Assembly: GCF_001306415.1 (NCBI RefSeq)
Contig: NZ_LDJX01000007.1
Coordinates: forward strand, 62,001 to 126,000
From: Croceitalea dokdonensis DOKDO 023
Lineage (GTDB): Bacteria > Bacteroidota > Bacteroidia > Flavobacteriales > Flavobacteriaceae
DNA: 64,000 nucleotides
Direction of reading: 5' to 3'
In this document: positions 45,618 through 54,537 of the stretch, one piece after another
Layout of the letters: the number at the start of each line of letters is the position of its first letter
Numbering within the stretch: position 1 is the first letter of the stretch
Position numbers and translations under genes: made by a program
The notes under the pieces: generated by a model
The model's input: only the letters and a program-made list of their open reading frames with translations
Database searches by the model: none
What the model was told of the DNA's origin: nothing

Positions 45618-45656
45618 TAAAACCTTGTAAATCTTATGATTTGCAAGGTTTTGTTG
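45618..45656. terminator. Hairpin after the att-like array
   Basis: AAAACCTTG(T)AAATC pairs with GATTT(G)CAAGGTTTT around TTAT and is followed by TGTTGTTTTT. It marks the end of the repeat array before the integrase leader. Confidence 0.75.
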
Positions 45657-45805
45657 TTTTTGGACGATAATACGATTTGGATTGATATGATTCCAAACGT
45701 CAACAAATCGGTCAACAGATTTTTTAATCGTCAACACTGTTGACGATTGGCCAAAAACGCAAACCGTAGTTGATTTGACTTTCATCTTAATGTTTAACCG
45801 TAAAG

Positions 45806-47041
45806 ATGACAACTATGAAATCTTCACACACATTCACAATCCTATTTTGGATAAACGCTTCAAGAGCATCCTATGGAAAAGCAGACTTGTTTGCTCGTAT
45901 TACAGTGAATTCTAAACGAGTGAACTTAAGCCTGAAGAGGAAGATCCCTATTGAACTTTGGGATGTAATAAGCAAAAGAGTCATCGGTAGATCTTCTTTC
46001 GCAAAACAAGTAAATCATCAAATCGACAGCGTACAAGCAAGACTGATACAGATTTATCATGATTTAAGATTCAAAGATGAACTGATAACTGCTCAATTAA
46101 TTAAATCGCTTTACTACGGAGAAGACGATAACTCAAAAACACTTTCAGAGATTTTAGCCTATCACAACAAAAAAATTGAACAAACACTTGCAGTTGGAAC
46201 GATTCGAAACTTTGGAATAACAGAAAAATATATCAACCGATTTTTGAATCAAAAACTGAAAACAACGGATATTTTTCTAAAACAACTGAACTATAAGTTC
46301 ATTACAGACTTTGAAATTTTTCTGATACAATACTACCCAAAAGGCCATCACAAAGCTATGAGCCATAACACCGTTATGAAACATCTTCAAAGACTTCGGA
46401 AAATCGTTACCCTTGCCTATCATATGGAATGGCTGGATAAAGATCCTTTCATTCGCTGGAAACCTAGTTTCGAGCAAAGGCAATGCGAATTTCTTTCTGA
46501 CCATGAACTCTCCAATTTGGAAACTTATAAATTTCCCATTGAACGATTGGACCGTGTCCGCGATTTATTCGTTTTTAGCTGTTACACGGGTATAAGTTAT
46601 GCGGATATCATAAAGTTGACGGCAAATAATATTTCAATAGAAATTGATGGGAGCAAATGGATAATCTCACAAAGACAAAAGACGAAAACTCCAATCAAGA
46701 TTCCACTTCTTGAAAATGCGGAAAATATTATTAAGAAGTATCACGACCATCCTATCACAATTGTTTCAGAATCATTGCTGCCGGTGATTACCAATGAAAA
46801 GTTGAATTTATACCTGAAAGAAATTGCTGATGCTGTGGGAATAAGAAAAAACCTGACATTTCATATGGCTCGACATACTTTTGCTACAACAGTTACCTTG
46901 TCCAACGGAGTTCCTATCGAAACCGTTTCAAAATTATTGGGGCATACCAAACTCGCAACTACACAAATTTATGCAAGGGTACTCGACCATAAAGTAAGCC
47001 ATGATATGCAATTGCTCCGAAACAGACTTTCAAATAGATAA
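45806..47041 (+). CDS. int: Tyrosine-type site-specific integrase, IntDOT-like
   Basis: A 411-residue recombinase with an Arm-type N-terminal domain (about 1-100), a SAM-like core-binding domain (about 110-220) and a catalytic domain. HMARHTFAT supplies His353 and Arg356, LLGHTKLATTQIYARV supplies His380 and the nucleophile Tyr389. The first catalytic Arg box reads CYTGISYADI with no Arg, as in Bacteroides integrases such as IntDOT, where this Arg is also missing. It points away from the tRNA and presumably integrates the island there. Confidence 0.92.
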   Translation: MTTMKSSHTFTILFWINASRASYGKADLFARITVNSKRVNLSLKRKIPIELWDVISKRVIGRSSFAKQVNHQIDSVQARLIQIYHDLRFKDELITAQLIKSLYYGEDDNSKTLSEILAYHNKKIEQTLAVGTIRNFGITEKYINRFLNQKLKTTDIFLKQLNYKFITDFEIFLIQYYPKGHHKAMSHNTVMKHLQRLRKIVTLAYHMEWLDKDPFIRWKPSFEQRQCEFLSDHELSNLETYKFPIERLDRVRDLFVFSCYTGISYADIIKLTANNISIEIDGSKWIISQRQKTKTPIKIPLLENAENIIKKYHDHPITIVSESLLPVITNEKLNLYLKEIADAVGIRKNLTFHMARHTFATTVTLSNGVPIETVSKLLGHTKLATTQIYARVLDHKVSHDMQLLRNRLSNR

Positions 47042-47508
47042 AAATCCCCAAATCTTACCCTTAACTTTTGCGAATGGTTCCTAAGGAGTTTCTTTAGCGT
47101 TCCGGTAGAAAAGCGTAAAGAAGAAAATCCAAAGTGCGCAACAACCTACTTTTTCAACAATAGCCTTTGTGCTATTTTGTTTTATTGCTTCGCAATAGGT
47201 CTGGAAGAGCAAGAGGATAACAGGCTGACGCCATGTTATGTTTTTAATCGTCTTTTAATCAACTGATTAAAAGATACCATTCCAGACTTAAATTCAATTT
47301 TTATCATAAAAACCTCGGGAAGCCCAGTAATCATTGAAATTTTTTATCATAAATCTTAAAATTTGATATGATTTGACATAAGATAGGAGTGCCCTATTTC
47401 GCGACATATTTCGTTCATCTTCCTGATTCACGATGCCATCGAAACAGGATCCTGCACTAAGTTATGTGTAAGGATTTGGGACAGGATAATTAAAATAAAA
47501 TCTAATTT
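47042..47508. other. 467-bp gap, no gene seen
   Basis: The gap between the convergent integrase and PorP/SprF genes holds a perfect inverted repeat TCTTTTAATC-AACT-GATTAAAAGA (47251-47274) and a short hairpin around CCTATTGCGAAGCAATA on the complementary reading near 47190. I see no frame worth calling. Confidence 0.5.
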
Positions 47509-48429
47509 TCAATCAATTGAATACCCCTTACCTGCTCTATAACTTAGGATAATACCATGGGTATTTCTTAATGGTGAGTCACCACTGCCTTGCGAGTAAC
47601 TGTAAATTAACCTGAAATTTTTAAAGACATAACAACCTAAGAATGCATTGATTGTATCACTTGTTCTAAATCCAGCTCCAAGCTCTATGATATTCTTAAA
47701 ACTTAATGCTAAATTAGTATCTATTTGAAAAGGTGCGCCATTTTCATATTTAAAAAGTAAACTTGGTTTTAATATGAATTTTGGGTCATATCGATCTAAG
47801 ACAAAATGATAGCCAGTATAACCATAAAAAGGTTGTGATAAAACCAAGTTGTCTTGATTAGCAAAAGTGTCGCCGAGTAAATTAGGTGCACTTATCCCAG
47901 CAAAAAAATTACGATAACCAAAAAGAACACCTGCTCCAACCGCCGGTAAAGTCGCATTCACATTCTCCATAAAATTGGGATCATCCTGAAGCCCCAGACT
48001 TAAGAGGTCTTGGCTATAAAGTAGCGCACCCGCATTTAAACCAAATGAAATAAAGGAACGATCAAAGACTTTCCAATATGGGTAAGCATTATCATTAAGA
48101 ATTATTTTATAGGAATATGCTCCAAATATTTGTGTTGAAGAAGTCACCCCGATTTCATCACTCACAATCCCGAAACCCATTCCCATTTTTTCATTCCTCA
48201 TTGGGCTGTTGAATGTAAAGGCAAAGCTCCGGGGTGAACCTTCAAAATCTTGATTTCCAAAACCAATATTACTCAACGTTGTCTCTGAATTTTTGAAAAT
48301 ACCTGCAAAGGCTGAATTGATCATAAACGGATTGTAATTATATTCTGTAAAAGAAGGCGTCTGCTGGGCAATCACCATCCCACAAAAACACAATTCCAAA
48401 ATCAGATATGAAATGTATTTCTTTTTCAT
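47509..48429 (-). CDS. PorP/SprF family type IX secretion outer membrane protein
   Basis: A 306-residue beta-barrel with signal peptide ending CGMVIAQ. The start QQTPSFTEYNYNPFMINSAFAGI and later MRNEKMGMGFGIVSDEIG, FGLNAGALLYSQD and FFAGISAPNLLGD are typical of PorP/SprF. Genes of this family often follow a gene for a protein with a type B sorting domain and are needed to attach or export that partner. Here the gap to the BspA-like gene is only 4 bp. Confidence 0.92.
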   Translation of the reverse strand: MKKKYISYLILELCFCGMVIAQQTPSFTEYNYNPFMINSAFAGIFKNSETTLSNIGFGNQDFEGSPRSFAFTFNSPMRNEKMGMGFGIVSDEIGVTSSTQIFGAYSYKIILNDNAYPYWKVFDRSFISFGLNAGALLYSQDLLSLGLQDDPNFMENVNATLPAVGAGVLFGYRNFFAGISAPNLLGDTFANQDNLVLSQPFYGYTGYHFVLDRYDPKFILKPSLLFKYENGAPFQIDTNLALSFKNIIELGAGFRTSDTINAFLGCYVFKNFRLIYSYSQGSGDSPLRNTHGIILSYRAGKGYSID

Positions 48430-48433
48430 GGAT

Positions 48434-51400
48434 TTATCTTTTTAATACCAAGTAGCCTTGGGTTGTTTTTAGACGATGTTCCGTAGGGATGTTTATCATA
48501 AAAAAGTAAGTTCCTTCGGGCAGTTGACCGGCACCCATTCCCAACAATCTATTCGCTTCTCCACGAAAAACATTAGAATTATTATCGTAACCACTTATTG
48601 TGAAGACCTTATCGCCCCAACGGTTAAAAATCATCACGGTGTTATCAGGGTATTCCTCAATACCATTTATAATCCAAACATCATTATTTCCGTCGTTGTC
48701 AGGTGAGAAACCAAAGAGGGATTCAATTTGCTCATTTTCAGCAACGGTTATAAAAGACTGTGATTCGCATGCTTCCGATGATGATGAATTTGTATAGGGA
48801 ACAATCATAACAAAAATTTCCTGTCCAAAAGGAAGGTCTTCTTGAAGATTAAATGAGGTGTTGGGTCCTACATCTATACTCAGAATCTCGCTACCTCCTT
48901 CCGTGGTTCCAAGGTGTAGCAAATAACCGGATACATCGGTTACGGTACTCCAACTTATACTAGTATCAACAGGTATATCAATGGCTCCCGCTTCGGGAGT
49001 CAAAATAGTGGTACAAAGTGAAAGTTGATCTAAAGGCAATTCGGTTATAAATTGTTCCTCCTCACATGAGAAAGCAACGCCCGCACTATTATAGGGTTGG
49101 ATAAAGACAAAAATCTCAGTATTTGGTGGAAGATCTTCGTTAAATCCAAAAAACGTGGCATTACCCACATCTCCTTCGAATAGATCACTACCATCAGATG
49201 AAGTACCCACTTTGAGAAAGTAACCCTGAGCACCTTCCGAAACATCCCATGAAAGATTGGTATTAACCGGTATATCAATAGCAAAGTTTAATGGTGAAAT
49301 CAAGCTGGTGCATTCGGGAACGGCACCCTCTATAGTGAACGATTCCGTAGGGCAGCCCACTGCATCGCCCAAAGCATTGTAGGGCACTATCGTTACCATG
49401 ACCACATCGCCAATGGTAAAATCTTCACCCGGACTGTACACGATGTTGTCTCCAAGGTCGAGGTCGGTCACGTCATTCGTGCCGCTCGTAGTCGTTATCG
49501 TGATGCGGTAGCCATCCGAACCGTCGATACGATTCCAGACGATATCGGTATTGGCCACAACATCAACGGCCCCATCAATGGGTCCCGTCAACTCGGTACA
49601 TTTGGGAACGGCACCCTCTATAGTGAACGATTCCGTAGGGCAGCCCACTGCATCGCCCAAAGCATTGTAGGGCACTATCGTTACCGTTACCACATCGCCG
49701 ATGGTAAAGTCTTCACCCGGACTGTACACGATGTTGTCACCGAGGTCGAGGTCGATCACCTCGTTCGTACCGCTCGTGGTCGTTATCGTGATACGGTAGC
49801 CATCGGCGCCGTCGAGACGATTCCAGACGATATCGGTATTGGCCACAACATCAACGGCCCCATCAATGGGTGCCGTCAACTCGGTACATTCGGGAACGGT
49901 ACCTTCTATGGTGAACGATTCCGTAGTGCAGCCCACTGCATCGCCCAAAGCGTTGTAGGGCACTATCGTTACCGTTACCACATCGCCGATGGTAAAGTCT
50001 TCACCCGGACTGTACAGGGTGTTATCGCCGAGGTCGAGGTCGGTCACCTCGTTCGTACCGCTCGTGGTCGTTATCGTAATTCGGTAGCCCGCGGCAAATT
50101 GTGCTGCTTCCCATGATAAGGTTGTATTCGTTACAACATCGGTATCACCATCCAACGGGTTTATCAGGGTTGTGCATAATGTTTGGGGGCATGCGAGTGT
50201 ATCACCAGTTATGACCCACCCAAAATTATCTACCATAGATTGCCGCTGTACTGTTGATAAGCAATAAGATAGGCCAAAGGCTCCTAGTTCAACATTTGAA
50301 CTTAGGTTTTGTGCTGACCAACCAATTAAAGTTGTATCGTAATTTTCAATGGTAATTGCCGTATTCGAAAGCATAAATGTCATGTCATTCACTAAGGTAA
50401 CATCCCAGTTATTCAAAGGTTGATTGAAACTTGTTGCCTGTGAAAAAGCACCCGACATATTGACCACCGAAGAAACGTTCCATGAATCAAGGGACTGATT
50501 AAAATTATTCGCACCGAAAAACAAGAACGAAATATTAGTTACAGAAGAAACATCCCAGTCATTTAATGGTTGGTCAAAGTTTTCAGCCCTGCTGAACATA
50601 CCGGAGATATCCATAACAGCAGAAACATCCCAATTATTCAAGGGTTGATTGAAACTTGTAGCCTGTGAGAAAGCGCTTGACATATTGATTACTGAAGAAA
50701 CTTTCCACGAGTTAAGCGGCTGATTAAAATTAGAGGCTCGAGAAAACAAAGAAGATATATTGGTAACAGAGGACACATCCCAGTCATTTAATGGTTGATT
50801 AAAGTTTTCAGCCCTGCTGAACATACTGGAGATATCAGTTACAGAAGAAACATCCCAACTATTCAATTGTTGGTTGAAATTTCTAGTGTTTGCGAACATA
50901 AAAGTCATATCGGTAACAGAGGAAACATCCCAAGCATTCAATACTTGATTAAAATTTCTGGCACCATTGAACATTTCTGCCATATTGGTTACAGCTGCGA
51001 CATTCCAAGTATTCAATGGTTGATCAAAACTATCCGCATCAGAAAACATAAAAGACATATCAGAAACAGAAGAAACATCCCAAGTATTTAAAGCGCCATT
51101 AAAATTTTCTGCAAACCTGAACATACTTGACATATCAACAACAGACGAAACATCCCAATTAATTAGTGGTTGGTTAAAACTGATTGCGTCAAAGAACATT
51201 CCAGACATATTCGTCACTGAAGTAACGTTCCAGTCATTAAGGGGTTGATCAAAAGCTTGAGCACCACCGAACATTCTTGACATGTTGTTTACTGAAGACA
51301 CGTTCCATGCATTTATAGGTTGGTTAAAGATTGTTGCACCAGCGAACATAAAGCTCATATCGGTAACAGCTGAAACGTCCCAATTATTCATGGGTTGATT

Positions 51401-52096
51401 GTATGCATTGGTAACACTAAACATTCTGAACATGTTGACCAGAGACGAAACATCCCAATCATTAATATCTTGATTGAAATTCGCCGAACCATGAAACATT
51501 TCAGACATATCAGTCACCGCGGAAACATCCCAATCATTTAGCGGTTGATTAAATCTGATCGTTCTCATGAACATCAAAGACATATCCGTAACTGTCGATG
51601 TATTCCATAAGTTCAAAGGTGCATTTAGCATGTTACATCTTTGAAACATTGATTTTAAGCTAGTAACTTGAGATAAGTTTGGGGAGTCTATTAAACCAAA
51701 ATTCAGGTTTACACAGGCCAGAAAGGCGCGCTCCATAGTACGCCATTCGATATCACCCCATTGTAAGATTTCTATAATCTTTAGCCTATCGCTTGCATTG
51801 GTACCATTAAAATAAATTGCAGGAAAGTTGCCGCTAATACTAACCGTATAAATGCCGGGAGTAGCATAGGTATGCGTAATATTGCCATTGACCCCATTAT
51901 CAGTTGTACCGTCGCCCCAATCAACATCATAGTTATAAGTTGTAAAAGCTGGGTTCGTAGGAATCGTAATTTGATTATCTGCAGATGAACCCGCTTCTAC
52001 ATTTTCGGTGTTCCAAACAGTAACAAAAGGTTGAGCGTAGGCACTACCCATACCGATGATTGCAATGACAATGCTTAGAAGTACTTTATTAAACAT
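48434..52096 (-). CDS. BspA-like repeat surface protein with type IX (type B) sorting domain
   Basis: A 1220-residue secreted protein. After a signal peptide (GMGSAYA|QP) and a PKD-like region (about 25-110) come 17 BspA/DUF285 repeats of about 24-25 residues with consensus FNQPLNDWDVSSVTDMSxMF (about 150-590). Five fibronectin-like modules follow (about 640-1125), each opening Cys-T-x-L; the first three are nearly identical and spaced 288 bp. The C-terminal 90 residues (LFGFSPDNDGNNDVWIING ... YLVLKR) are a CHU_C/type B sorting domain. It is probably a large adhesin or cell-surface filament exported with the adjacent PorP/SprF. Confidence 0.92.
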   Translation of the reverse strand: MFNKVLLSIVIAIIGMGSAYAQPFVTVWNTENVEAGSSADNQITIPTNPAFTTYNYDVDWGDGTTDNGVNGNITHTYATPGIYTVSISGNFPAIYFNGTNASDRLKIIEILQWGDIEWRTMERAFLACVNLNFGLIDSPNLSQVTSLKSMFQRCNMLNAPLNLWNTSTVTDMSLMFMRTIRFNQPLNDWDVSAVTDMSEMFHGSANFNQDINDWDVSSLVNMFRMFSVTNAYNQPMNNWDVSAVTDMSFMFAGATIFNQPINAWNVSSVNNMSRMFGGAQAFDQPLNDWNVTSVTNMSGMFFDAISFNQPLINWDVSSVVDMSSMFRFAENFNGALNTWDVSSVSDMSFMFSDADSFDQPLNTWNVAAVTNMAEMFNGARNFNQVLNAWDVSSVTDMTFMFANTRNFNQQLNSWDVSSVTDISSMFSRAENFNQPLNDWDVSSVTNISSLFSRASNFNQPLNSWKVSSVINMSSAFSQATSFNQPLNNWDVSAVMDISGMFSRAENFDQPLNDWDVSSVTNISFLFFGANNFNQSLDSWNVSSVVNMSGAFSQATSFNQPLNNWDVTLVNDMTFMLSNTAITIENYDTTLIGWSAQNLSSNVELGAFGLSYCLSTVQRQSMVDNFGWVITGDTLACPQTLCTTLINPLDGDTDVVTNTTLSWEAAQFAAGYRITITTTSGTNEVTDLDLGDNTLYSPGEDFTIGDVVTVTIVPYNALGDAVGCTTESFTIEGTVPECTELTAPIDGAVDVVANTDIVWNRLDGADGYRITITTTSGTNEVIDLDLGDNIVYSPGEDFTIGDVVTVTIVPYNALGDAVGCPTESFTIEGAVPKCTELTGPIDGAVDVVANTDIVWNRIDGSDGYRITITTTSGTNDVTDLDLGDNIVYSPGEDFTIGDVVMVTIVPYNALGDAVGCPTESFTIEGAVPECTSLISPLNFAIDIPVNTNLSWDVSEGAQGYFLKVGTSSDGSDLFEGDVGNATFFGFNEDLPPNTEIFVFIQPYNSAGVAFSCEEEQFITELPLDQLSLCTTILTPEAGAIDIPVDTSISWSTVTDVSGYLLHLGTTEGGSEILSIDVGPNTSFNLQEDLPFGQEIFVMIVPYTNSSSSEACESQSFITVAENEQIESLFGFSPDNDGNNDVWIINGIEEYPDNTVMIFNRWGDKVFTISGYDNNSNVFRGEANRLLGMGAGQLPEGTYFFMINIPTEHRLKTTQGYLVLKR
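49335..50199. repeat. Three in-gene 288-bp repeats
   Basis: GTGAACGATTCCGTAG occurs at 49335, 49623 and 49911, exactly 288 bp (96 codons) apart, with long near-identical blocks between. They encode the first three fibronectin-like modules. Such similarity suggests recent duplication or gene conversion and allows copy-number change. Confidence 0.9.
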
Positions 52097-52247
52097 ATTT
52101 TTTTGGTTTAGGTAAGCCTTGCTTTTAAAATTTTCGTTTATGGTATAGCTATCGTAAGTAAGATTGGTGTTTCATTATTAAGTAATACCTGTCGCAACCT
52201 CTGAAGTGTTGGTACGAATAAGAAGCAATAGCTTTGAGTCTAGAGAA

Positions 52248-54479
52248 TTAATTAAAACAATTGCCCCGAGTGGGGAAATGCTGCGGTTGCAGACCTGACC
52301 GTAAACCAAAACTGGCGCATTCCACGACATTATCCGTATTCCAGTTGGAAAGGTCTTGGTCAAAGAGGGTACTTTCAAAAAACATTCCTAACATATCGCG
52401 TACGCGTGAAACATCCCAACCGGAAATATCTTGATTAAACCTACTAGCCCGGTTGAACATCCCCCGCATATCGACCACTCTAGAAACATCCCAGTTGCCA
52501 ATGCTGGAATTAAAGAAAGGGGCTTGGGCAAACATACCGTTCATATTGAAGACCGATGAAACATTCCATTGGGAGAGGTCTCCACTAAACGAACTAGCAC
52601 CCGAAAACATGGAATCCATATTCGTCACGTTGGAAACATTCCACTGCGAGAGATCGCCAGAAAAAGAACTTGCAGATGCAAACATATTACCCATGTCAGT
52701 TACTGACGATACATTCCATCTTGAGACATCACTATTAAAGCTTGTAGCCGTATTGAACATGCCCGACATATTGCTCACATTGGAAACGTCCCAATTGGAA
52801 ATATCTTGGTTAAAGGAGTTGGCCGTAAAAAACATTTCGCTCATATTGGTTACAGAAGAAACATCCCAGTTGGAAATATCACCGTTAAAATCAACAGCCC
52901 GATAAAACATTTGGTTCATCTCGGTCACGCTTGAAACGTCCCAATTGGAAAGGTCGGCATTAAATGCTCTGGCATTTTCAAACATTACCTCCATTGAGGT
53001 CACGTTACTTACATCCCAATTGGAAATATCACCATTGAATGATTCAGCACCTCTAAACATTCGACCCATATTGGTTACACTAGTTGTGTTCCAATTAGAA
53101 AGATCTTGATTAAAGGATATTGCACGGCCAAACATTCCGAGCATCGTAGTTACCTTAGAAACATCCCAAGTTGTTATATCACCATTAAAAGAGGTTGCGT
53201 CGAAAAACATACCTTGCATAGTAGTGGTATTGGAGACATCCCAATTGCTTAAATCCTGATTAAAAGAAGTAGCTCCATTGAACATTCCAACCATATTCGT
53301 AACACTAAACACATTCCAATTAGAAATATCACCATTAAAAGAAGTGGCTTCCAAGAACATATCTTCCATTGAAGTTACCTGAGAGACATCCCAACCAGAA
53401 ATATCACCGTTAAAAGAGGTTGCCCCATCAAACATCTGCTCCATTGTCGTAACCTTAGAAACGTCCCAATCATGAAGGTCTTGGTTAAAAGCTTGGGCTA
53501 CAAAAAACATACCCGCCATGTTGGTAACCTTAGAAACATCCCATCCGGAGATATTACCATTAAAAGTATCAGCATCTTCAAACATATATGCCATATCAGT
53601 AACATCGGAAACATCCCAATCCGCTAGGTCTCCGTTAAATGAATTTGCACCAGAAAACATTTCTTTCATGTTAGTGACTTCTTTTAGAATAGGGGTGTCC
53701 TGGGCAGAGAAGCGTTCCAGATTTCTGCAGGCAGCAAAGTGTTCGCCCGCATTACCCAATTGTACATCACCCCATTGCACTACATCAATGAATTTATTAA
53801 TTGACGAACTTCTTTTTCCAAAGCTGAAACCTTTTAAAGTACCCGTTATGGTAACAGTCTTGATACCTTCAGAACCAAAAACATGTTCAGCATCTGGGTC
53901 GTCAAATGAGGTGACCAACGCTGGCTCTGTGTTATCGCCCCACTCCACAATAAAATTGTATTCCGTAGGGTCTTCTTCACTGCCTTGATATAATGGCAAC
54001 CTTATGATACGACTACCACCTTCAACATTCCACCGTGTGATAAAAGGCACAGCATCTTCTTGTACATCTAAAATATTCAAGGTAAAACTAGCATTTTGAA
54101 AGAGTTGGCCCGAGGTCACCCGCACCTCACCCGTGATGACTTCACGGCGTTCAAAATCAAAAGCCGAGACATCTTCAACCACTAGCTCACCTTGGTTATT
54201 GATGGTTAGCGCATCTTCACGGGAAACATTAAGCAATTCAAAAGATAAGGGCTGGTCAAGATTTTCTTGGGTAACCTCAAATTGAGTCAATATACTTTCA
54301 TCTTCAGGATTTTCTATGACCGACTCCGTTAGATTGGCAATACTAAGCACAGGTGTGGTGTCTAACGGAGTTTCAGGTTCTTCTTGCATGGGTTCGGGTA
54401 CTACACTATCGTCATTGGAACAGGAAATAAAAAAGAGTAGTGCAAAAACAATATTGAACTTGTTGAATTTAGAATACAT
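52248..54479 (-). CDS. BspA-like repeat lipoprotein, paralogue 1
   Basis: A 743-residue lipoprotein from ATG 54479 (lipobox LFFISC-SNDD); the frame extends upstream to 54608, overlapping the next gene, which is rejected. Residues about 45-165 contain a cadherin-like domain (LTESVIENPEDESILTQFEV, FDFERREVITGEVRV), then a PKD-like part (FIVEWGDNTEP, HVFGSEGIKTVTITGT). Eighteen 25-residue BspA/DUF285 repeats follow (FNGDISNWDVSNVTxMxxMF). It ends in GNCFN without a type IX sorting domain, so it is surface-anchored as a lipoprotein. It is a tandem paralogue of the next gene. Confidence 0.9.
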   Translation of the reverse strand: MYSKFNKFNIVFALLFFISCSNDDSVVPEPMQEEPETPLDTTPVLSIANLTESVIENPEDESILTQFEVTQENLDQPLSFELLNVSREDALTINNQGELVVEDVSAFDFERREVITGEVRVTSGQLFQNASFTLNILDVQEDAVPFITRWNVEGGSRIIRLPLYQGSEEDPTEYNFIVEWGDNTEPALVTSFDDPDAEHVFGSEGIKTVTITGTLKGFSFGKRSSSINKFIDVVQWGDVQLGNAGEHFAACRNLERFSAQDTPILKEVTNMKEMFSGANSFNGDLADWDVSDVTDMAYMFEDADTFNGNISGWDVSKVTNMAGMFFVAQAFNQDLHDWDVSKVTTMEQMFDGATSFNGDISGWDVSQVTSMEDMFLEATSFNGDISNWNVFSVTNMVGMFNGATSFNQDLSNWDVSNTTTMQGMFFDATSFNGDITTWDVSKVTTMLGMFGRAISFNQDLSNWNTTSVTNMGRMFRGAESFNGDISNWDVSNVTSMEVMFENARAFNADLSNWDVSSVTEMNQMFYRAVDFNGDISNWDVSSVTNMSEMFFTANSFNQDISNWDVSNVSNMSGMFNTATSFNSDVSRWNVSSVTDMGNMFASASSFSGDLSQWNVSNVTNMDSMFSGASSFSGDLSQWNVSSVFNMNGMFAQAPFFNSSIGNWDVSRVVDMRGMFNRASRFNQDISGWDVSRVRDMLGMFFESTLFDQDLSNWNTDNVVECASFGLRSGLQPQHFPTRGNCFN

Positions 54480-54537
54480 AGTGTAATGATTTGAAAATGA
54501 AATGGTAAATCGTTGAAACAACTTGATAGATTTGTAA

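Noticed and set aside
45332-45812. Minus-strand frames over the tRNA-adjacent repeats and the integrase leader
   Set aside because: They translate the 114-bp repeat twice and the intergenic hairpin; no coding signal.
47251-47274. Inverted repeat downstream of the integrase as a right att site or terminator
   Set aside because: It does not match the tRNA core and has no T run.
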